Assembly: GCF_008330225.1 (NCBI RefSeq)
Contig: NZ_CP042466.1
Span: 1,560,501-1,624,500, forward strand
DNA: 64,000 nt
Reading direction: 5' to 3'
From: Geobacter sp. FeAm09
GTDB taxonomy: Bacteria; Desulfobacterota; Desulfuromonadia; Geobacterales; Pseudopelobacteraceae
Shown: piece by piece, positions 17,226-26,295 of the stretch
Layout: every line of letters begins with the position of its first letter
Numbering within the stretch: position 1 is the first letter of the stretch
Made by a program: the position numbers and the translations under genes
The notes under the pieces: generated by a model
The model's input: the letters and a program-made list of their open reading frames with translations, nothing else
Database searches by the model: none
Told to the model about the DNA's origin: nothing

Positions 17226-18599
17226 CTACATATTGAGGCGTTTCATCTTTTCGACCAGGGTTGTCCGGTTGATGCCAAGCAGTGCCGCGGCCTTTGCCTT
17301 CACCCCGCCGGCCATGGCCAGGGCCTGCGCGATCAACGATTTCTCGATGGTGGCGAGGGAGGCAGCCATGTCGATCCCCTGTTCGGTCAACTCGACGCAC
17401 GGTCCGCCGGAAGTCCTCATCTGGCCGCCGATCCCTGGCGGCAGGTCCTCATAGCGGATGACATCCCCCTCCGTCAGGGCCACCAGCCGCTCCACCATGT
17501 TTTCCAGCTCCCGTACGTTGCCCGGCCAGCCGTACTCTTCCAGCGCCTCCAGGGCTTGCTTGTTGATGGTCATGGGAGCACGCGCCATCACCCGGCAGCA
17601 CTTTGAGAGAAAATGTTCCACCAGCGCCATGATGTCGTGACGGCGTTCCCGCAGGGGAGGGAGGTGGAGGGGGATGACGTTGAGGCGGTAGAAGAGGTCC
17701 TCGCGGAACCTGTTCTGGCGGACCTCTTGTTCCAGGTCCAGGTTGGTGGCCGAGATGATCCGCACGTCCAGCTTGACCGGCTTGTTCGAGCCGACCCGTT
17801 CCAGTTCCTGCTCCTGGATGACGCGCAAAAGCTTGGTCTGCAGGTGCTGGGGCATGGTCCCGATCTCGTCCAGGAAGATGGTCCCGTGGTTGGCTGCCTC
17901 GAATTTGCCCGCCTTATCCCTGATGGCGCCGGTGAAGGCGCCGCGCACATGGCCGAACAGCTCGCTCTCCAGCAAGGCTTCCGGAATGGCGCTGCAGTTG
18001 ACGGCGATGAACGGCTTGTCCCGGCGGTTGCCGTTATAATGGAGAGCCCGGGCGACTAGCTCCTTGCCGGTGCCCGATTCCCCGCTGATCAATACGCTCG
18101 AATCGGTCTTGACGATGCGGGCCATCCGTTCGAAGACCAGGGTCATGGCCGGGGAGGTGCCGATGATGTTGCTGAATTCGAAACGCTTCTGGAGTTGCTT
18201 GCGCAGGTAGATGTTTTCGGAGAGAAGCTGCTGCTTTTCCAGCGCCTTGCCGATAACCAGCTTCAGTTCGTCGAAGTTGACCGGCTTGGTTATGTAGTCG
18301 CAGGCCCCTTCCTTCATGGCCCGCACCGCTGTTTCGGCGGAGGCGTGGCCGGTGATGACGATGACCTCGGTGGAAGGGGAGAGGGCGCGGGCGGTCTGCA
18401 GGATGTCGAACCCGCTTTTGTCCGGCAGGAACAGGTCGGAGACGATCAGCTTGAACGGCTCCTGGGTCATGAGGCCAAGGGCCGCTTCGCCGGTGGCTGC
18501 CGAAGCGACGCTGTACCCGACCGATTTGAGGAGCAGTTCCAGGGCCTCGCGCCCCGAGTCGTCGTCGTCGATCAGGAGGATGCGGGTGTCATGTGTCAT
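17226..18599 (-). CDS. Sigma-54-dependent response regulator (NtrC family)
   Basis: This 457-residue protein has a receiver domain with phospho-acceptor Asp about residue 55 in [13 protein letters not shown]. Its AAA+ domain carries Walker A GESGTGKE, an intact GAFTGA loop for contacting sigma-54 and the segment [10 protein letters not shown] Fis-type helix-turn-helix ends the protein ([21 protein letters not shown]). It should activate sigma-54 promoters after phosphorylation. The ATG at 18599 opens the receiver; longer in-frame sequence falls in the repeat upstream. No kinase is adjacent. The target genes are unknown. Confidence 0.93.
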   Translation of the reverse strand: MTHDTRILLIDDDDSGREALELLLKSVGYSVASAATGEAALGLMTQEPFKLIVSDLFLPDKSGFDILQTARALSPSTEVIVITGHASAETAVRAMKEGACDYITKPVNFDELKLVIGKALEKQQLLSENIYLRKQLQKRFEFSNIIGTSPAMTLVFERMARIVKTDSSVLISGESGTGKELVARALHYNGNRRDKPFIAVNCSAIPEALLESELFGHVRGAFTGAIRDKAGKFEAANHGTIFLDEIGTMPQHLQTKLLRVIQEQELERVGSNKPVKLDVRIISATNLDLEQEVRQNRFREDLFYRLNVIPLHLPPLRERRHDIMALVEHFLSKCCRVMARAPMTINKQALEALEEYGWPGNVRELENMVERLVALTEGDVIRYEDLPPGIGGQMRTSGGPCVELTEQGIDMAASLATIEKSLIAQALAMAGGVKAKAAALLGINRTTLVEKMKRLNM

Positions 18600-18644
18600 C
18601 GTGCGCACCTCAACTAAACCTTCTAACAGGCTATTGAACCCCCT

Positions 18645-18766
18645 AGGTTGTTCAAAAATAGTCAGATCGTCGCACCCGGAGAAAGTCTTGCGGAGGCGTA
18701 GCAAGCGCTACGCCGCACGAAAGGGCTTTCGAGGACGGCGGCGAGATGGCTGTTTTTCAACAACCT
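18645..18766. repeat. 122-bp inverted-repeat element (REP/MITE-like)
   Basis: The ends are inverted copies (AGGTTGTTCAAAAATAGTC and, on the other strand, AGGTTGTTGAAAAACAGCC). An inner palindrome GGCGTAGC-AAGC-GCTACGCC lies in the middle. The right end stops 2 bp before the ychF stop codon and the left end is 46 bp upstream of the NtrC-type gene. It contains no ORF. It could act as a terminator for ychF or be a small non-autonomous mobile element. Confidence 0.65.
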
Positions 18767-18767
18767 T

Positions 18768-19862
18768 TTAAACGTTGAAGCGGAAATGCATCACATCCCC
18801 GTCCTTTACCACATATTCCTTGCCCTCCAGGCGCATGAGCCCCTTCTCCTTGGCCCCGGCCTCGCCGTTGCAGGAGAGGAAGTCGGCGTAGGCGATCACC
18901 TCGGCCCGGATAAACCCCTTTTCAAAGTCGGAGTGGATCACGCCGGCAGCCTGGGGGGCCTTGGTGCCGTTGACGATGGTCCAGGCCCGCACCTCCTTGA
19001 CGCCGGCGGTGAAATAGGTGATCAGTCCCAGGAGTTCGTAGCCGCTGCGGATCAGGCGGTCCAGGCCCGCTTCCGCCAGCCCCATGTCGTGGAGGAACGC
19101 CTGTTTCTCCTCGCCCTCCAGTTCCGAGATCTCCGCTTCGAGCTTGCCGCAGATCACTACCGAGCCGGCGCTTTCCGCCGCGGCGATCTCCCGGACCTGG
19201 GCCACAAAGGGGTGCTCGCCCCCCAAGTCGTCCTCGGCCACGTTGGCCACGTACAGTACCGGTTTGTCGGTCAGAAGGTGCAGGTCGCGCAGCCAGAGCC
19301 GCTCATCCTCATTTTCCGCCACGCCGTGGAGCTTTTTCACCTGCTCCAGGAGCCCTTTGACCCGCTGGTAGAAGGCAACCTCGTCCTTGGCCTTCTTGTC
19401 CCCGCTGCGCGCCATCTTGTCGGCCCGCAGGATCTTCTTGTCCACCGTGTCCAGATCGGCCAGGGCCAACTCGGTATTGATCACCTCGATGTCGTCGGCC
19501 GGCGAGACGCGGCCGCTGACATGCACCACATTCTCGTCGTCGAAACAGCGCACCACGTGGACGATGGCGTCCACGCTCCGGATATGCCCCAGGAACTGGT
19601 TGCCGAGCCCCTCACCCGAACTGGCGCCCTTGACCAGGCCGGCGATGTCCACGAACTCGATGGTGGTCGGTTGGATCTTCTGCGGCTTGACGATGGCCGA
19701 GAGCTGATCCATGCGCGGGTCGGGCACCTGGACGATCCCCACGTTGGGGTCGATGGTGCAGAAGGGGTAGTTGGCCGATTCGGCACCGGCCGAGGTCAGT
19801 GCGTTGAAGATGGTGGATTTGCCCACGTTGGGCAGCCCGACGATACCGCAGTTAAAACCCAT
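18768..19862 (-). CDS. ychF: Redox-regulated ribosome-binding ATPase YchF
   Basis: This 364-residue Obg-family P-loop protein binds ribosomes and prefers ATP. The G1 motif GLPNVGKST is at about 8-16 and the switch region [17 protein letters not shown] follows. The G4 position reads NVAE (in YVANVAEDD) rather than NKxD, which is the known basis of ATP preference in YchF. The C-terminal TGS domain ends [15 protein letters not shown]. It follows pth, rplY and prs in the same orientation, a common bacterial order. A palindromic repeat sits in the gap to pth, which may break the transcript. Confidence 0.97.
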   Translation of the reverse strand: MGFNCGIVGLPNVGKSTIFNALTSAGAESANYPFCTIDPNVGIVQVPDPRMDQLSAIVKPQKIQPTTIEFVDIAGLVKGASSGEGLGNQFLGHIRSVDAIVHVVRCFDDENVVHVSGRVSPADDIEVINTELALADLDTVDKKILRADKMARSGDKKAKDEVAFYQRVKGLLEQVKKLHGVAENEDERLWLRDLHLLTDKPVLYVANVAEDDLGGEHPFVAQVREIAAAESAGSVVICGKLEAEISELEGEEKQAFLHDMGLAEAGLDRLIRSGYELLGLITYFTAGVKEVRAWTIVNGTKAPQAAGVIHSDFEKGFIRAEVIAYADFLSCNGEAGAKEKGLMRLEGKEYVVKDGDVMHFRFNV

Positions 19863-19925
19863 GATTTCACCCTTAATAAAGTACTATTCAAACGTCGATT
19901 CTTCCACAATATTGAAAATCATAAT

Positions 19926-20051
19926 CTGCCACAGAGACACAGAGACTCAGAGAAAACCAAAATCAGAGATAAGACTAAAAAACAACAATACCATTTCTAT
20001 TTATCAAAAGACGGTTGTGTTTTTCTCTGTGTCTCTGTGTCTCTGTGGCAG
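19926..20051. repeat. Inverted-repeat element, family 'GCCACAGAGACACAGAG', copy A
   Basis: The left end CTGCCACAGAGACACAGAG is the complement of the right end CTCTGTGTCTCTGTGGCAG. The 126-bp element is AT-richer inside and has no ORF. Related copies lie at 40657-40800 and 45513-45636, always between genes. Confidence 0.8.
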
Positions 20052-20065
20052 GTCTTGTCATGATT

Positions 20066-20647
20066 TCAGCCTTCCAGAAAGTTGCGGTTGTTGAACATGC
20101 TCATGGCCTTGGGCAGGCCTTCGTCCAGCATCATCTCCAGCATGTCCAGGCCGCCGTCGATGATGTTGGGGAGGGTCTCCATCTGGTCCGGCGGGATGGT
20201 GCCCAGGACATAGTTGCTCGTATCGCCGTGGACCGGTTTGCCGATGCCGATACGCAACCGGACGAAATCACCCTTGCCGAGCTGTTCCATGATGGAGCGC
20301 AGGCCGTTGTGGCCGCCATGTCCGCCCCCCTGTTTGAAGCGCGCCGTTCCGAACGGCAGGTCGAGTTCGTCATGGACCACGATCAGGTGCGACAGGGGGA
20401 GCTTGTAAAACTGGAGCGCCTGCATGACCGACTTTCCCGAGAGGTTCATGAAGGTCTGGGGCTTGAGCAGGATCAGGCGGTTGTCGCCGTGGTTCCATTC
20501 GCCCGCGAGCCCTGAAAATGTCTTGCGGGTTATGGAGATGTTTTCCCGGTGGGCCAGGCGGTCCAAAAAAAGGAAACCCGCATTGTGGCGGGTCCATTGA
20601 TACGTGGGGCCGGGATTGCCCAGCCCCGCTATGAGTAATGTCTTCAT
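20066..20647 (-). CDS. pth: Peptidyl-tRNA hydrolase
   Basis: The enzyme cleaves the ester bond of peptidyl-tRNAs released from stalled ribosomes. The 193-residue length is normal. The N-terminus LLIAGLGNPGPTY, the catalytic histidine in WTRHNAGF (about residue 21), the segment LLKPQTFMNLSG, VVHDELDLPFG and GGGHGGHNGLRS are all family hallmarks. It lies 18 bp downstream of rplY, consistent with a prs-rplY-pth transcription unit. Confidence 0.97.
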   Translation of the reverse strand: MKTLLIAGLGNPGPTYQWTRHNAGFLFLDRLAHRENISITRKTFSGLAGEWNHGDNRLILLKPQTFMNLSGKSVMQALQFYKLPLSHLIVVHDELDLPFGTARFKQGGGHGGHNGLRSIMEQLGKGDFVRLRIGIGKPVHGDTSNYVLGTIPPDQMETLPNIIDGGLDMLEMMLDEGLPKAMSMFNNRNFLEG

Positions 20648-20665
20648 GCGATGAAACGGATCCGG

Positions 20666-21265
20666 TTAGGCGGCCGGTTCGGCGGGGGCGGCCTCTTCTT
20701 CTTCCTTGGCCCTGCCGAGGACGCTGACCACGGGGGTCTTGGGGTTTTCGAGCAGTTTGACCCCTTCCGGAAGGGGAATCTCGCTGATGTGGATCGAGTG
20801 GGCGATCTGCAGCTCGGTAATGTCGATCTCAATGTGGTCGGGGATGTTGCCCGGCAGACATTCCACGTGCAGTTCGTGATGGGCCAGGTCCAGCAGGCCG
20901 CCTTCCTTGACCCCGGCGGCGGTGCCCTTCAGGGTGACCGGGACCGTGACGCGGAGTTTTTCGTTCATGTTGACGCGGTGGAGGTCAACGTGGCGATAGG
21001 TGCCCTTGAGGGCGTCACGCTGCATATCGGCAATGATGGCCATGCTCTGGTCCAGGCTGCCGCCTCCCACCAGGGTGATCAGGTTGTTCTGGCCGCCTTC
21101 GCCCGCCAGGGCGCTCTGAAGATCGCGATATTTGATGCTTACCGCAACCGGATCCATCCCCTTGCCGTACACGACGCCGGGGACCATGTCGGCATTCCTC
21201 AACTGGCGGCTGATGCCCTTGCCGGTCTTCGATCTCAGCTCGATGTTCATCTGTTTCTGTTGCAT
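20666..21265 (-). CDS. rplY: 50S ribosomal protein L25 (general stress protein CTC type)
   Basis: This 199-residue protein binds 5S rRNA. The N-terminal L25 domain includes [13 protein letters not shown] and VPGVVYGKG. The longer C-terminal beta domain is typical of the CTC form, and the protein ends in the acidic/alanine tail [12 protein letters not shown]. The start at 21265 has GGAGGA upstream and is preferred over an in-frame ATG at 21301. The neighbours prs and pth form the usual context. Confidence 0.96.
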   Translation of the reverse strand: MQQKQMNIELRSKTGKGISRQLRNADMVPGVVYGKGMDPVAVSIKYRDLQSALAGEGGQNNLITLVGGGSLDQSMAIIADMQRDALKGTYRHVDLHRVNMNEKLRVTVPVTLKGTAAGVKEGGLLDLAHHELHVECLPGNIPDHIEIDITELQIAHSIHISEIPLPEGVKLLENPKTPVVSVLGRAKEEEEAAPAEPAA

Positions 21266-21376
21266 ACTGTTCCTCCCATGTAGTGATGGGGCGGGCCCCA
21301 CCCTGTACAGTTATAAAAATATGTCCTTATTGTTCAGAACCCTTAATTCGAAGCAGCCGCACAGAATACTATACCA

Positions 21377-22321
21377 CTATACAAAGAGTGAGCTGACGGA
21401 TTCTTCCTCATGGATGCGGCGGATCGCCTCCGCCAGAAGCCCCGACACGGACAGCGTCGTGATCTTCGATGTCATGCTTTCCTTGTCTCCCAGAGGGAGG
21501 GTATCGGTCAATACGACCTCGGCGATCTCCGAGTTGTTGATGCGTTCGATGGCCGGACCGGAGAGCACGCCATGGGTGGCGCAGGCATAGACGGCGGTGG
21601 CGCCGTTGTCCTTGAGCGCCTTGGCCGCCTGGGTCAGCGTTCCGGCGGTGTCGATCATGTCGTCCAGGATGATGGCGATCTTGCCGCGCACATCGCCGAT
21701 CAGGTGCATGACCTCGGCAACGTTGGGGCCGGTGCGGCGTTTGTCGATCACCGCCAGGGAGCATTCGAGCCGTTTGGCGAAGGCCCGGGCGCGTTCGGTG
21801 CCGCCCGCATCCGGGGTTACCATCACGATCGGCTGGCCGTCGAAACGGTTCTTCAGATGGTTGAGGATGACGGGCGCAGCATAGAGGTTGTCCACCGGGA
21901 TATCAAAGAATCCCTGGATCTGGCCGGCATGCAGGTCAACCGTCACCACCCGGTCGATCCCGGCCGTGGTGATCAGGTCGGCCACCAGTTTGGCGGTGAT
22001 CGGGGTGCGCGGCGCCGCCTTGCGGTCCTGGCGGGCGTAGCCGTAATAGGGAACCACGGCGGTGATGGTCGCGGCAGAGGCCCGTTTGAGGGCGTCGGTC
22101 ATGACCAGCAGTTCCATCAGGTTGTCGTTGGTCGGGGCACAGGTGGACTGGATGACATAGACATCGCGGCCACGGACGTTTTCGTTGATTTCAACCATGA
22201 CCTCGCCGTCCGAAAACCTGCGGACACGGGCCGCGCCCAGCGGCACCTTGAGGGCCTCGCAAATTTTCTGGGCAAGGGTGGGGTTGGAGTTGCCGGAAAA
22301 GACTTTGATCTTGTCGAGCAT
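21377..22321 (-). CDS. prs: Ribose-phosphate pyrophosphokinase
   Basis: The enzyme makes PRPP from ribose 5-phosphate and ATP for nucleotide, histidine and tryptophan synthesis. The 314-residue protein starts [18 protein letters not shown]. It has the [17 protein letters not shown] segment, the ATP-binding flexible loop ([17 protein letters not shown]) and the PRPP-binding loop [12 protein letters not shown]. In many proteobacteria it lies directly after ispE and a tRNA-Gln. Here those two are about 10 kb away at 32.3-33.2 kb, on the same strand. Confidence 0.97.
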   Translation of the reverse strand: MLDKIKVFSGNSNPTLAQKICEALKVPLGAARVRRFSDGEVMVEINENVRGRDVYVIQSTCAPTNDNLMELLVMTDALKRASAATITAVVPYYGYARQDRKAAPRTPITAKLVADLITTAGIDRVVTVDLHAGQIQGFFDIPVDNLYAAPVILNHLKNRFDGQPIVMVTPDAGGTERARAFAKRLECSLAVIDKRRTGPNVAEVMHLIGDVRGKIAIILDDMIDTAGTLTQAAKALKDNGATAVYACATHGVLSGPAIERINNSEIAEVVLTDTLPLGDKESMTSKITTLSVSGLLAEAIRRIHEEESVSSLFV

Positions 22322-22518
22322 AATGGTTTGTCTGCCTCTCAGCCGAAAAGGACCATGCCGGGCTTTACGCGCGGAAATCCCTGAATTTCCAAAAAGGAAA
22401 TAAAAGATATACTAAAACGACCGCCAAAATGCAACCTCTTTCGATCATGAATCGCTTATTCCCTGCCGGCGACCCAAAATCAGGCCCGGACACGCATCGG
22501 TCCTGCCATGGGCGGGGG

Positions 22519-24366
22519 TCAACCCCGCAATACGATCCCCTCGGCCAGGGCGAACAGGAGAAACCGGGCCGCCTCGTCGGCCTCAAGCCCCAGGCCGGCA
22601 GCGATGCGCCCGGCCGGGTCCCTGCCGTTCAGGCGTTCCAGGAGGCGGAAATAGGGCTCGGCCAGGGATTCGGTGCAGACGCCGTCGCGGCTTGGATAGA
22701 TGGCGGCACAGGAACCGGCCGGAGCCAGGGTGTCGGCCAGGCGGCGGATGTCCGGCACGCCGGCATCCAGTATCTCCAGGATCTCGTAGTGGAATTCCGC
22801 CAGGCGGACCGATCCCGCCAGCCGCAGGGGGGCACGCAGGAGCTTCCCCCCGTCCGTGGTCCGTCCCGGCCGTTTTTCCGGCGGGGTCAGGAGCGCGGCG
22901 GCATAGTGATAGTGGTAGTCCACGAGGTCGAGAACCACCGGCAGGAGCCGTTTCAGGCCGGGCCTGCGGAACGCGCTGTCCAGAAAGTCCCGCTGGAGCC
23001 GCCAGACTGCACGGTCGTCCAGGTCCTTCTCGTCGATCTGCGGGCCGTGCACGGTCGGCAGCCATTGGGCGAACCGGTGCAGAAAACCGCTGGGGGATAC
23101 CTTGAGTGCCTTGGCCGCCTCGTTGAACCAGGCTACGGCTTTGCCCCGGGTGTAGAAGATGTCGCAGGCCGTTGCCAGGCGTTGCGCCTCGGCCATGTCG
23201 CCGGCCGTGAACGAGGGGGAGGAGAGGAGGGTGTAGGGTGGGTGGGGCAGGTGGTCGAGGCCGATGGCGGCGCTTCGGTCGGCAAGTGCTGTGCCGGGCA
23301 GCACCGCCAGGGGGAAGATGTCCAGATGGTTGGGGTAGAGCGCCAGGGCGAAGTCCAGGCTGCGGCGGAAACCGGCCAGGGTGTCGCCGGGCAGGCCGTA
23401 GATGAGGTCGAAGCCGAAGGTGGCCCCGCTTTCGTTGAGCAGCCCGACCCGGGCGGCAAAGTCGTCGGGGCGGAAGGAACGCCCCACCCCGTGCAGGACG
23501 CGGCTGTCGGCGCTTTGCAGGCCGATCTGCAGTGAACAGGTGATGTGGGCGAAGAGATCGGCCAGTTCCCGGTCGATGAATTCGCTGCGGACTTCGAAGT
23601 GGAAATGGATGTGGGGCGCGATTTTTCCGATCAGCTTCAGGATGCTCTTGGCCCTTTTCACATCCTGATTGAACGTGGAGTCGAGCACGAAGACCTGGGC
23701 AACCCCCCCCTTGGCGAAACAACGCAACTCGGATTCGATCCGCTCCAGGGAAAAACGCCGCACGCCGTGCTGGCCGCGGGAATCGAAGCAAAAATCGCAG
23801 GTAAAGCCGCACCCGCGGGAAAGCTGCCACAGGATGCCCGGGTAACGGCCGAAATCCAGGATGCCCTCCAGGTAGGGGGAGGGGATGGCGTCCAGGCCGG
23901 GCAGGGGCGTGGCGGGGGTAAACCGCGGTGCCGCGCCCGGCAGGAGTATGCCGGGAATTCCCTCCAGGGGGGCGCCAGCGGCAAGCCGCGTACAGAGGGT
24001 CCTGAAAGGCTGCTCCCCTTCACCCGTAATGACCAGGTTCAGAGGGGACCCGTCGAGGACGCCGTGGGGGTCGGCCGTTGCCTCCGGTCCGCCGGCGAAG
24101 AGCAGCACCCGGGGCATGCTGCGGCGCACTTCGGCCGCGATTGCCAGGCAGGCGGCGCGGTTCCACACATACAGCGAAAAGCCGATGGCCGCCGGCTGCC
24201 TCTCCAGCAGCTTCTGGGCGCATGCGCGGGGGTCGTCACCGGCAAAAAAGTCCTCCAGGCCGATTGCCACGCCTGTTTCAGCCGCATAGCCTTTCAAAAA
24301 GGCGGTGGCAAGGGGGAGCGCCTGGGGAGAGGGGGCGGTATGAAGTGAGACAAGGGTGATGCGCAC
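22519..24366 (-). CDS. B12-binding-domain radical SAM protein with DUF4080-type C-terminus
   Basis: The 615-residue protein has an N-terminal cobalamin-binding-like Rossmann domain (residues about 1-140; FAGGPEATADP). The radical SAM core has cluster motif C-x3-C-x2-C in RGCGFTCDFCFDSRGQ (about 187-200). The long C-terminal region resembles DUF4080 of related proteins. The B12-type histidine loop is not obvious, so cobalamin may not bind. Members are widespread in Geobacter and Clostridia and their reaction is not known to me. It stands between prs and the divergent HU gene. Confidence 0.85.
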   Translation of the reverse strand: MRITLVSLHTAPSPQALPLATAFLKGYAAETGVAIGLEDFFAGDDPRACAQKLLERQPAAIGFSLYVWNRAACLAIAAEVRRSMPRVLLFAGGPEATADPHGVLDGSPLNLVITGEGEQPFRTLCTRLAAGAPLEGIPGILLPGAAPRFTPATPLPGLDAIPSPYLEGILDFGRYPGILWQLSRGCGFTCDFCFDSRGQHGVRRFSLERIESELRCFAKGGVAQVFVLDSTFNQDVKRAKSILKLIGKIAPHIHFHFEVRSEFIDRELADLFAHITCSLQIGLQSADSRVLHGVGRSFRPDDFAARVGLLNESGATFGFDLIYGLPGDTLAGFRRSLDFALALYPNHLDIFPLAVLPGTALADRSAAIGLDHLPHPPYTLLSSPSFTAGDMAEAQRLATACDIFYTRGKAVAWFNEAAKALKVSPSGFLHRFAQWLPTVHGPQIDEKDLDDRAVWRLQRDFLDSAFRRPGLKRLLPVVLDLVDYHYHYAAALLTPPEKRPGRTTDGGKLLRAPLRLAGSVRLAEFHYEILEILDAGVPDIRRLADTLAPAGSCAAIYPSRDGVCTESLAEPYFRLLERLNGRDPAGRIAAGLGLEADEAARFLLFALAEGIVLRG

Positions 24367-24822
24367 TGGTGCGAATCCTTTCCAAGGGGCGTCTCGTGTA
24401 TGACGCGGCGGTGTGCGGCCGAAACAATGAAAAAGGGCTAGCTTGGCAAGCTAACCCTTCATGATGACGTTCACGGTAGATACTGTGTGAGGATTACTAT
24501 GGTCTTTGGTAAAAGTCAATAACAAAATCAATATGTTTGCGTGATGTGGCGAAGCGTGCCGGAGGTCGTCGGCTCTCTGCTTGCCCTGTCTGCGTTGTTG
24601 TATACCGGCAAATAATGTGCGTAAGTCGTCGTCAAGCCGCATTTTTATTGGCAATTTGTCAATGGTTTGTGATATGTGTATGAAAAATAGCAAGAAGTAG
24701 CGCATAAACCTGAAAGCGGTCGTGGCAAGAATCTCGTCTGATCTACAAGAAGCAATGCTCTGATTCATGTACGGATGCCTTCATTGCGGAGGCTAATTCA
24801 TAGAGCTCGAAAGGAGAGCACA
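24367..24822. other. 456-bp divergent intergenic region with an orphan minus-strand terminator
   Basis: Between the divergent radical SAM and HU genes, a hairpin at 24433-24459 is followed on the minus strand by a U-tract although no gene is visible upstream of it on that strand. The remaining sequence has no supported gene; one 105-codon minus-strand frame (24451-24768) ends inside the hairpin and lacks a convincing start. Confidence 0.5.
24427..24459 (-). terminator. Orphan rho-independent terminator
   Basis: The stem AAGGGTTAGCTT / AAGCTAGCCCTT with a 3-nt loop is followed by TTTCATTG on the minus strand (24434-24425). There is no recognised gene on that strand between it and HU, so it may end a small RNA. 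Confidence 0.55.
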
Positions 24823-25170
24823 ATGACCAAGGCAGAGCTGGCAGTAAAGATCGCAGAGGCGGCAGGAATCACCAAGACGCAGGCTGAAAAGGCCCTCAAG
24901 GGGTTCATCGATGCTACGACCGCAGCACTCAGGAGTGGCGAGAAGGTCACCCTGATCGGCTTCGGCACCTTCAGTGCGGTCACGCGAAAGGCTCGTACCG
25001 GAAGAAACCCCCAGACCGGCAAGGCGCTCAAGATTCCGGCCAAGACCGTTGGCAAGTTCTCCGCGGGCAAACCCTTGAAAGACCTCAAGGCTTCTGCGCC
25101 CAAGAAAGCTGCTCCCAAGAAGGCGGCGGCTCCCAAGAAAGCCGCTCCCAAAAAGGCAAAAAAGAAATAG
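24823..25170 (+). CDS. HU-family DNA-binding protein with histone-H1-like C-terminal tail
   Basis: This 115-residue protein has a complete HU domain (residues 1-90). MTKAELAVKIAEAAGITKTQ opens it, the DNA-binding arm is around GRNPQTGKALKIPAKTVGKF, and GKPLKDL closes it. It is followed by a tail of repeated lysine-proline-alanine units (APKKAAPKKAAAPKK type) ending KKAKKK. Such tails resemble eukaryotic linker histone H1 and should add non-specific DNA compaction. The start has AAGGAG 7 bp upstream. A strong terminator follows at 25221. Confidence 0.95.
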   Translation: MTKAELAVKIAEAAGITKTQAEKALKGFIDATTAALRSGEKVTLIGFGTFSAVTRKARTGRNPQTGKALKIPAKTVGKFSAGKPLKDLKASAPKKAAPKKAAAPKKAAPKKAKKK

Positions 25171-25220
25171 CTCCGCATTGCGGGCGCCTTCGGGGGCCCA
25201 CGATGGCCGGGCACCACACT

Positions 25221-25259
25221 CTGCAAAGGCCGTTTTCGCATGGGAAACGGCCTTTGCAG
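25221..25259 (+). terminator. Hairpin terminator of the HU gene
   Basis: A perfect 15-bp stem CTGCAAAGGCCGTTT / AAACGGCCTTTGCAG has a 9-nt loop. The U-tract is weak, so pausing or processing is also possible. Confidence 0.65.
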
Positions 25260-25316
25260 TAAATTTCCCCCGGAGTTCTCTTTCCCGCGACCGCAGCAGA
25301 CGAGGGGCACGAGCCT

Positions 25317-25646
25317 ATGGACGAGCAACACCCTCCCGACGTAACCACATTCGGCCCCCGGCTTGCCGGGATTCGCAGGCGGCGCCGTTTTTTTTTCGGG
25401 ACGGTCGCCATCTACATACCGGCCATGTGGATCATCCATTCGATTTCACCCACCTACCGCACCATGGGCACCGCCATCGGGATATGGGTCGTCATCCTCG
25501 TCATCGCTATGTTCCGGTCGGCTGTTTGCGTCTGTCCACGCTGCGGCAACCTTTTCCATGTCAATGGCATGACCCTGCTCTATTTGCGCAAATGTCTCCA
25601 TTGCCAGCTCCACATAAACGCCGACAAAAAACCCGCGAATAGCTGA
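25317..25646 (+). CDS. Small membrane protein with C-terminal zinc ribbon
   Basis: The 109-residue protein has two hydrophobic segments (about 27-42 and 50-65). These are followed by two CxxC knuckles (CPRCGNLFHVNGMTLLYLRKCLHC) that would form a zinc ribbon, presumably on the cytoplasmic side. It is a plausible gene because the cysteine pairs are spaced as in genuine zinc ribbons. I do not recognise the family. It lies between HU and the flagellar genes, about 160 bp upstream of flgN. Confidence 0.65.
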   Translation: MDEQHPPDVTTFGPRLAGIRRRRRFFFGTVAIYIPAMWIIHSISPTYRTMGTAIGIWVVILVIAMFRSAVCVCPRCGNLFHVNGMTLLYLRKCLHCQLHINADKKPANS

Positions 25647-25677
25647 AAATACTGCATCGGCCCCTTCTTTCATCACC

Positions 25678-25717
25678 GCATTTCCTTATTTCCTTCGCAT
25701 TTCTTCCATATTTTACA
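25678..25717 (+). promoter_or_regulatory. Shared flagellar upstream motif, copy before flgN-flgK-flgL
   Basis: CGCATTTCCTTATTT is followed by CGCATTTCTTCC starting 19 bp downstream. Without gaps this aligns to the elements at 30343-30380 and 31819-31856 (minus strand), which precede flagellin and the TPR gene. The copy is about 95-130 bp before flgN. Confidence 0.5.
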
Positions 25718-25809
25718 ATTACCCTCGCCCTGACAGCAACAGCCGTACTGTGAGCCCGGAGACGTATGAGCGTCTCCCGATGTCATGAGCGTGAAGGGGT
25801 CGTAAGGTC

Positions 25810-26295
25810 ATGGAGACGAAATTACTCGAAGAAACCCTGGTGCAGCAGCTGCAGCTGTTTGAGGAACTGCACGCCCTCCTTGAGCAGGAAACCGATGAAC
25901 TCGCCCGGATGAATCTTGATGCCATGGAGGACGTGAATCGGCAGAAGAAGGATCTTGCGGAGCGCGTCGAGGCCCATAACGGTTCGCTGCGCCGCATGAT
26001 CGCCATGATTGCGTCGGAGCAGGGGCTGGCATCGGGCGTCACGCTGGGGAGCATCGCCGCTGCCATGGGCCACAAGGGGGACCTCGTCCGGTTGCGCCAC
26101 AAGCTCACCGTGGCGGCGCAGCGCGTCCAGGACACCGCCGCCGTGAACAGCACGATTTCGGAACGTTTCGCCAGGACTGCGAGCATGACGCTCGGCCATC
26201 TGAGCCGCCAGATCAACCGGTCGAGCGTCTACGGTGCATCGGGGGGCTATCAGCAGAGATCGTCCGTGGCGGTCATGATCAATAGGGAGGCATGA
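25810..26295 (+). CDS. flgN: FlgN-family flagellar export chaperone
   Basis: This 161-residue, largely coiled-coil protein (METKLLEETLVQQLQLFEELHALLEQE) matches FlgN, the cytoplasmic chaperone that delivers the hook-filament junction proteins FlgK and FlgL to the flagellar export gate. Placement directly before flgK and flgL confirms it. Its stop codon overlaps the flgK start (ATGA), indicating translational coupling. A shared flagellar motif lies upstream. Confidence 0.88.
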   Translation: METKLLEETLVQQLQLFEELHALLEQETDELARMNLDAMEDVNRQKKDLAERVEAHNGSLRRMIAMIASEQGLASGVTLGSIAAAMGHKGDLVRLRHKLTVAAQRVQDTAAVNSTISERFARTASMTLGHLSRQINRSSVYGASGGYQQRSSVAVMINREA

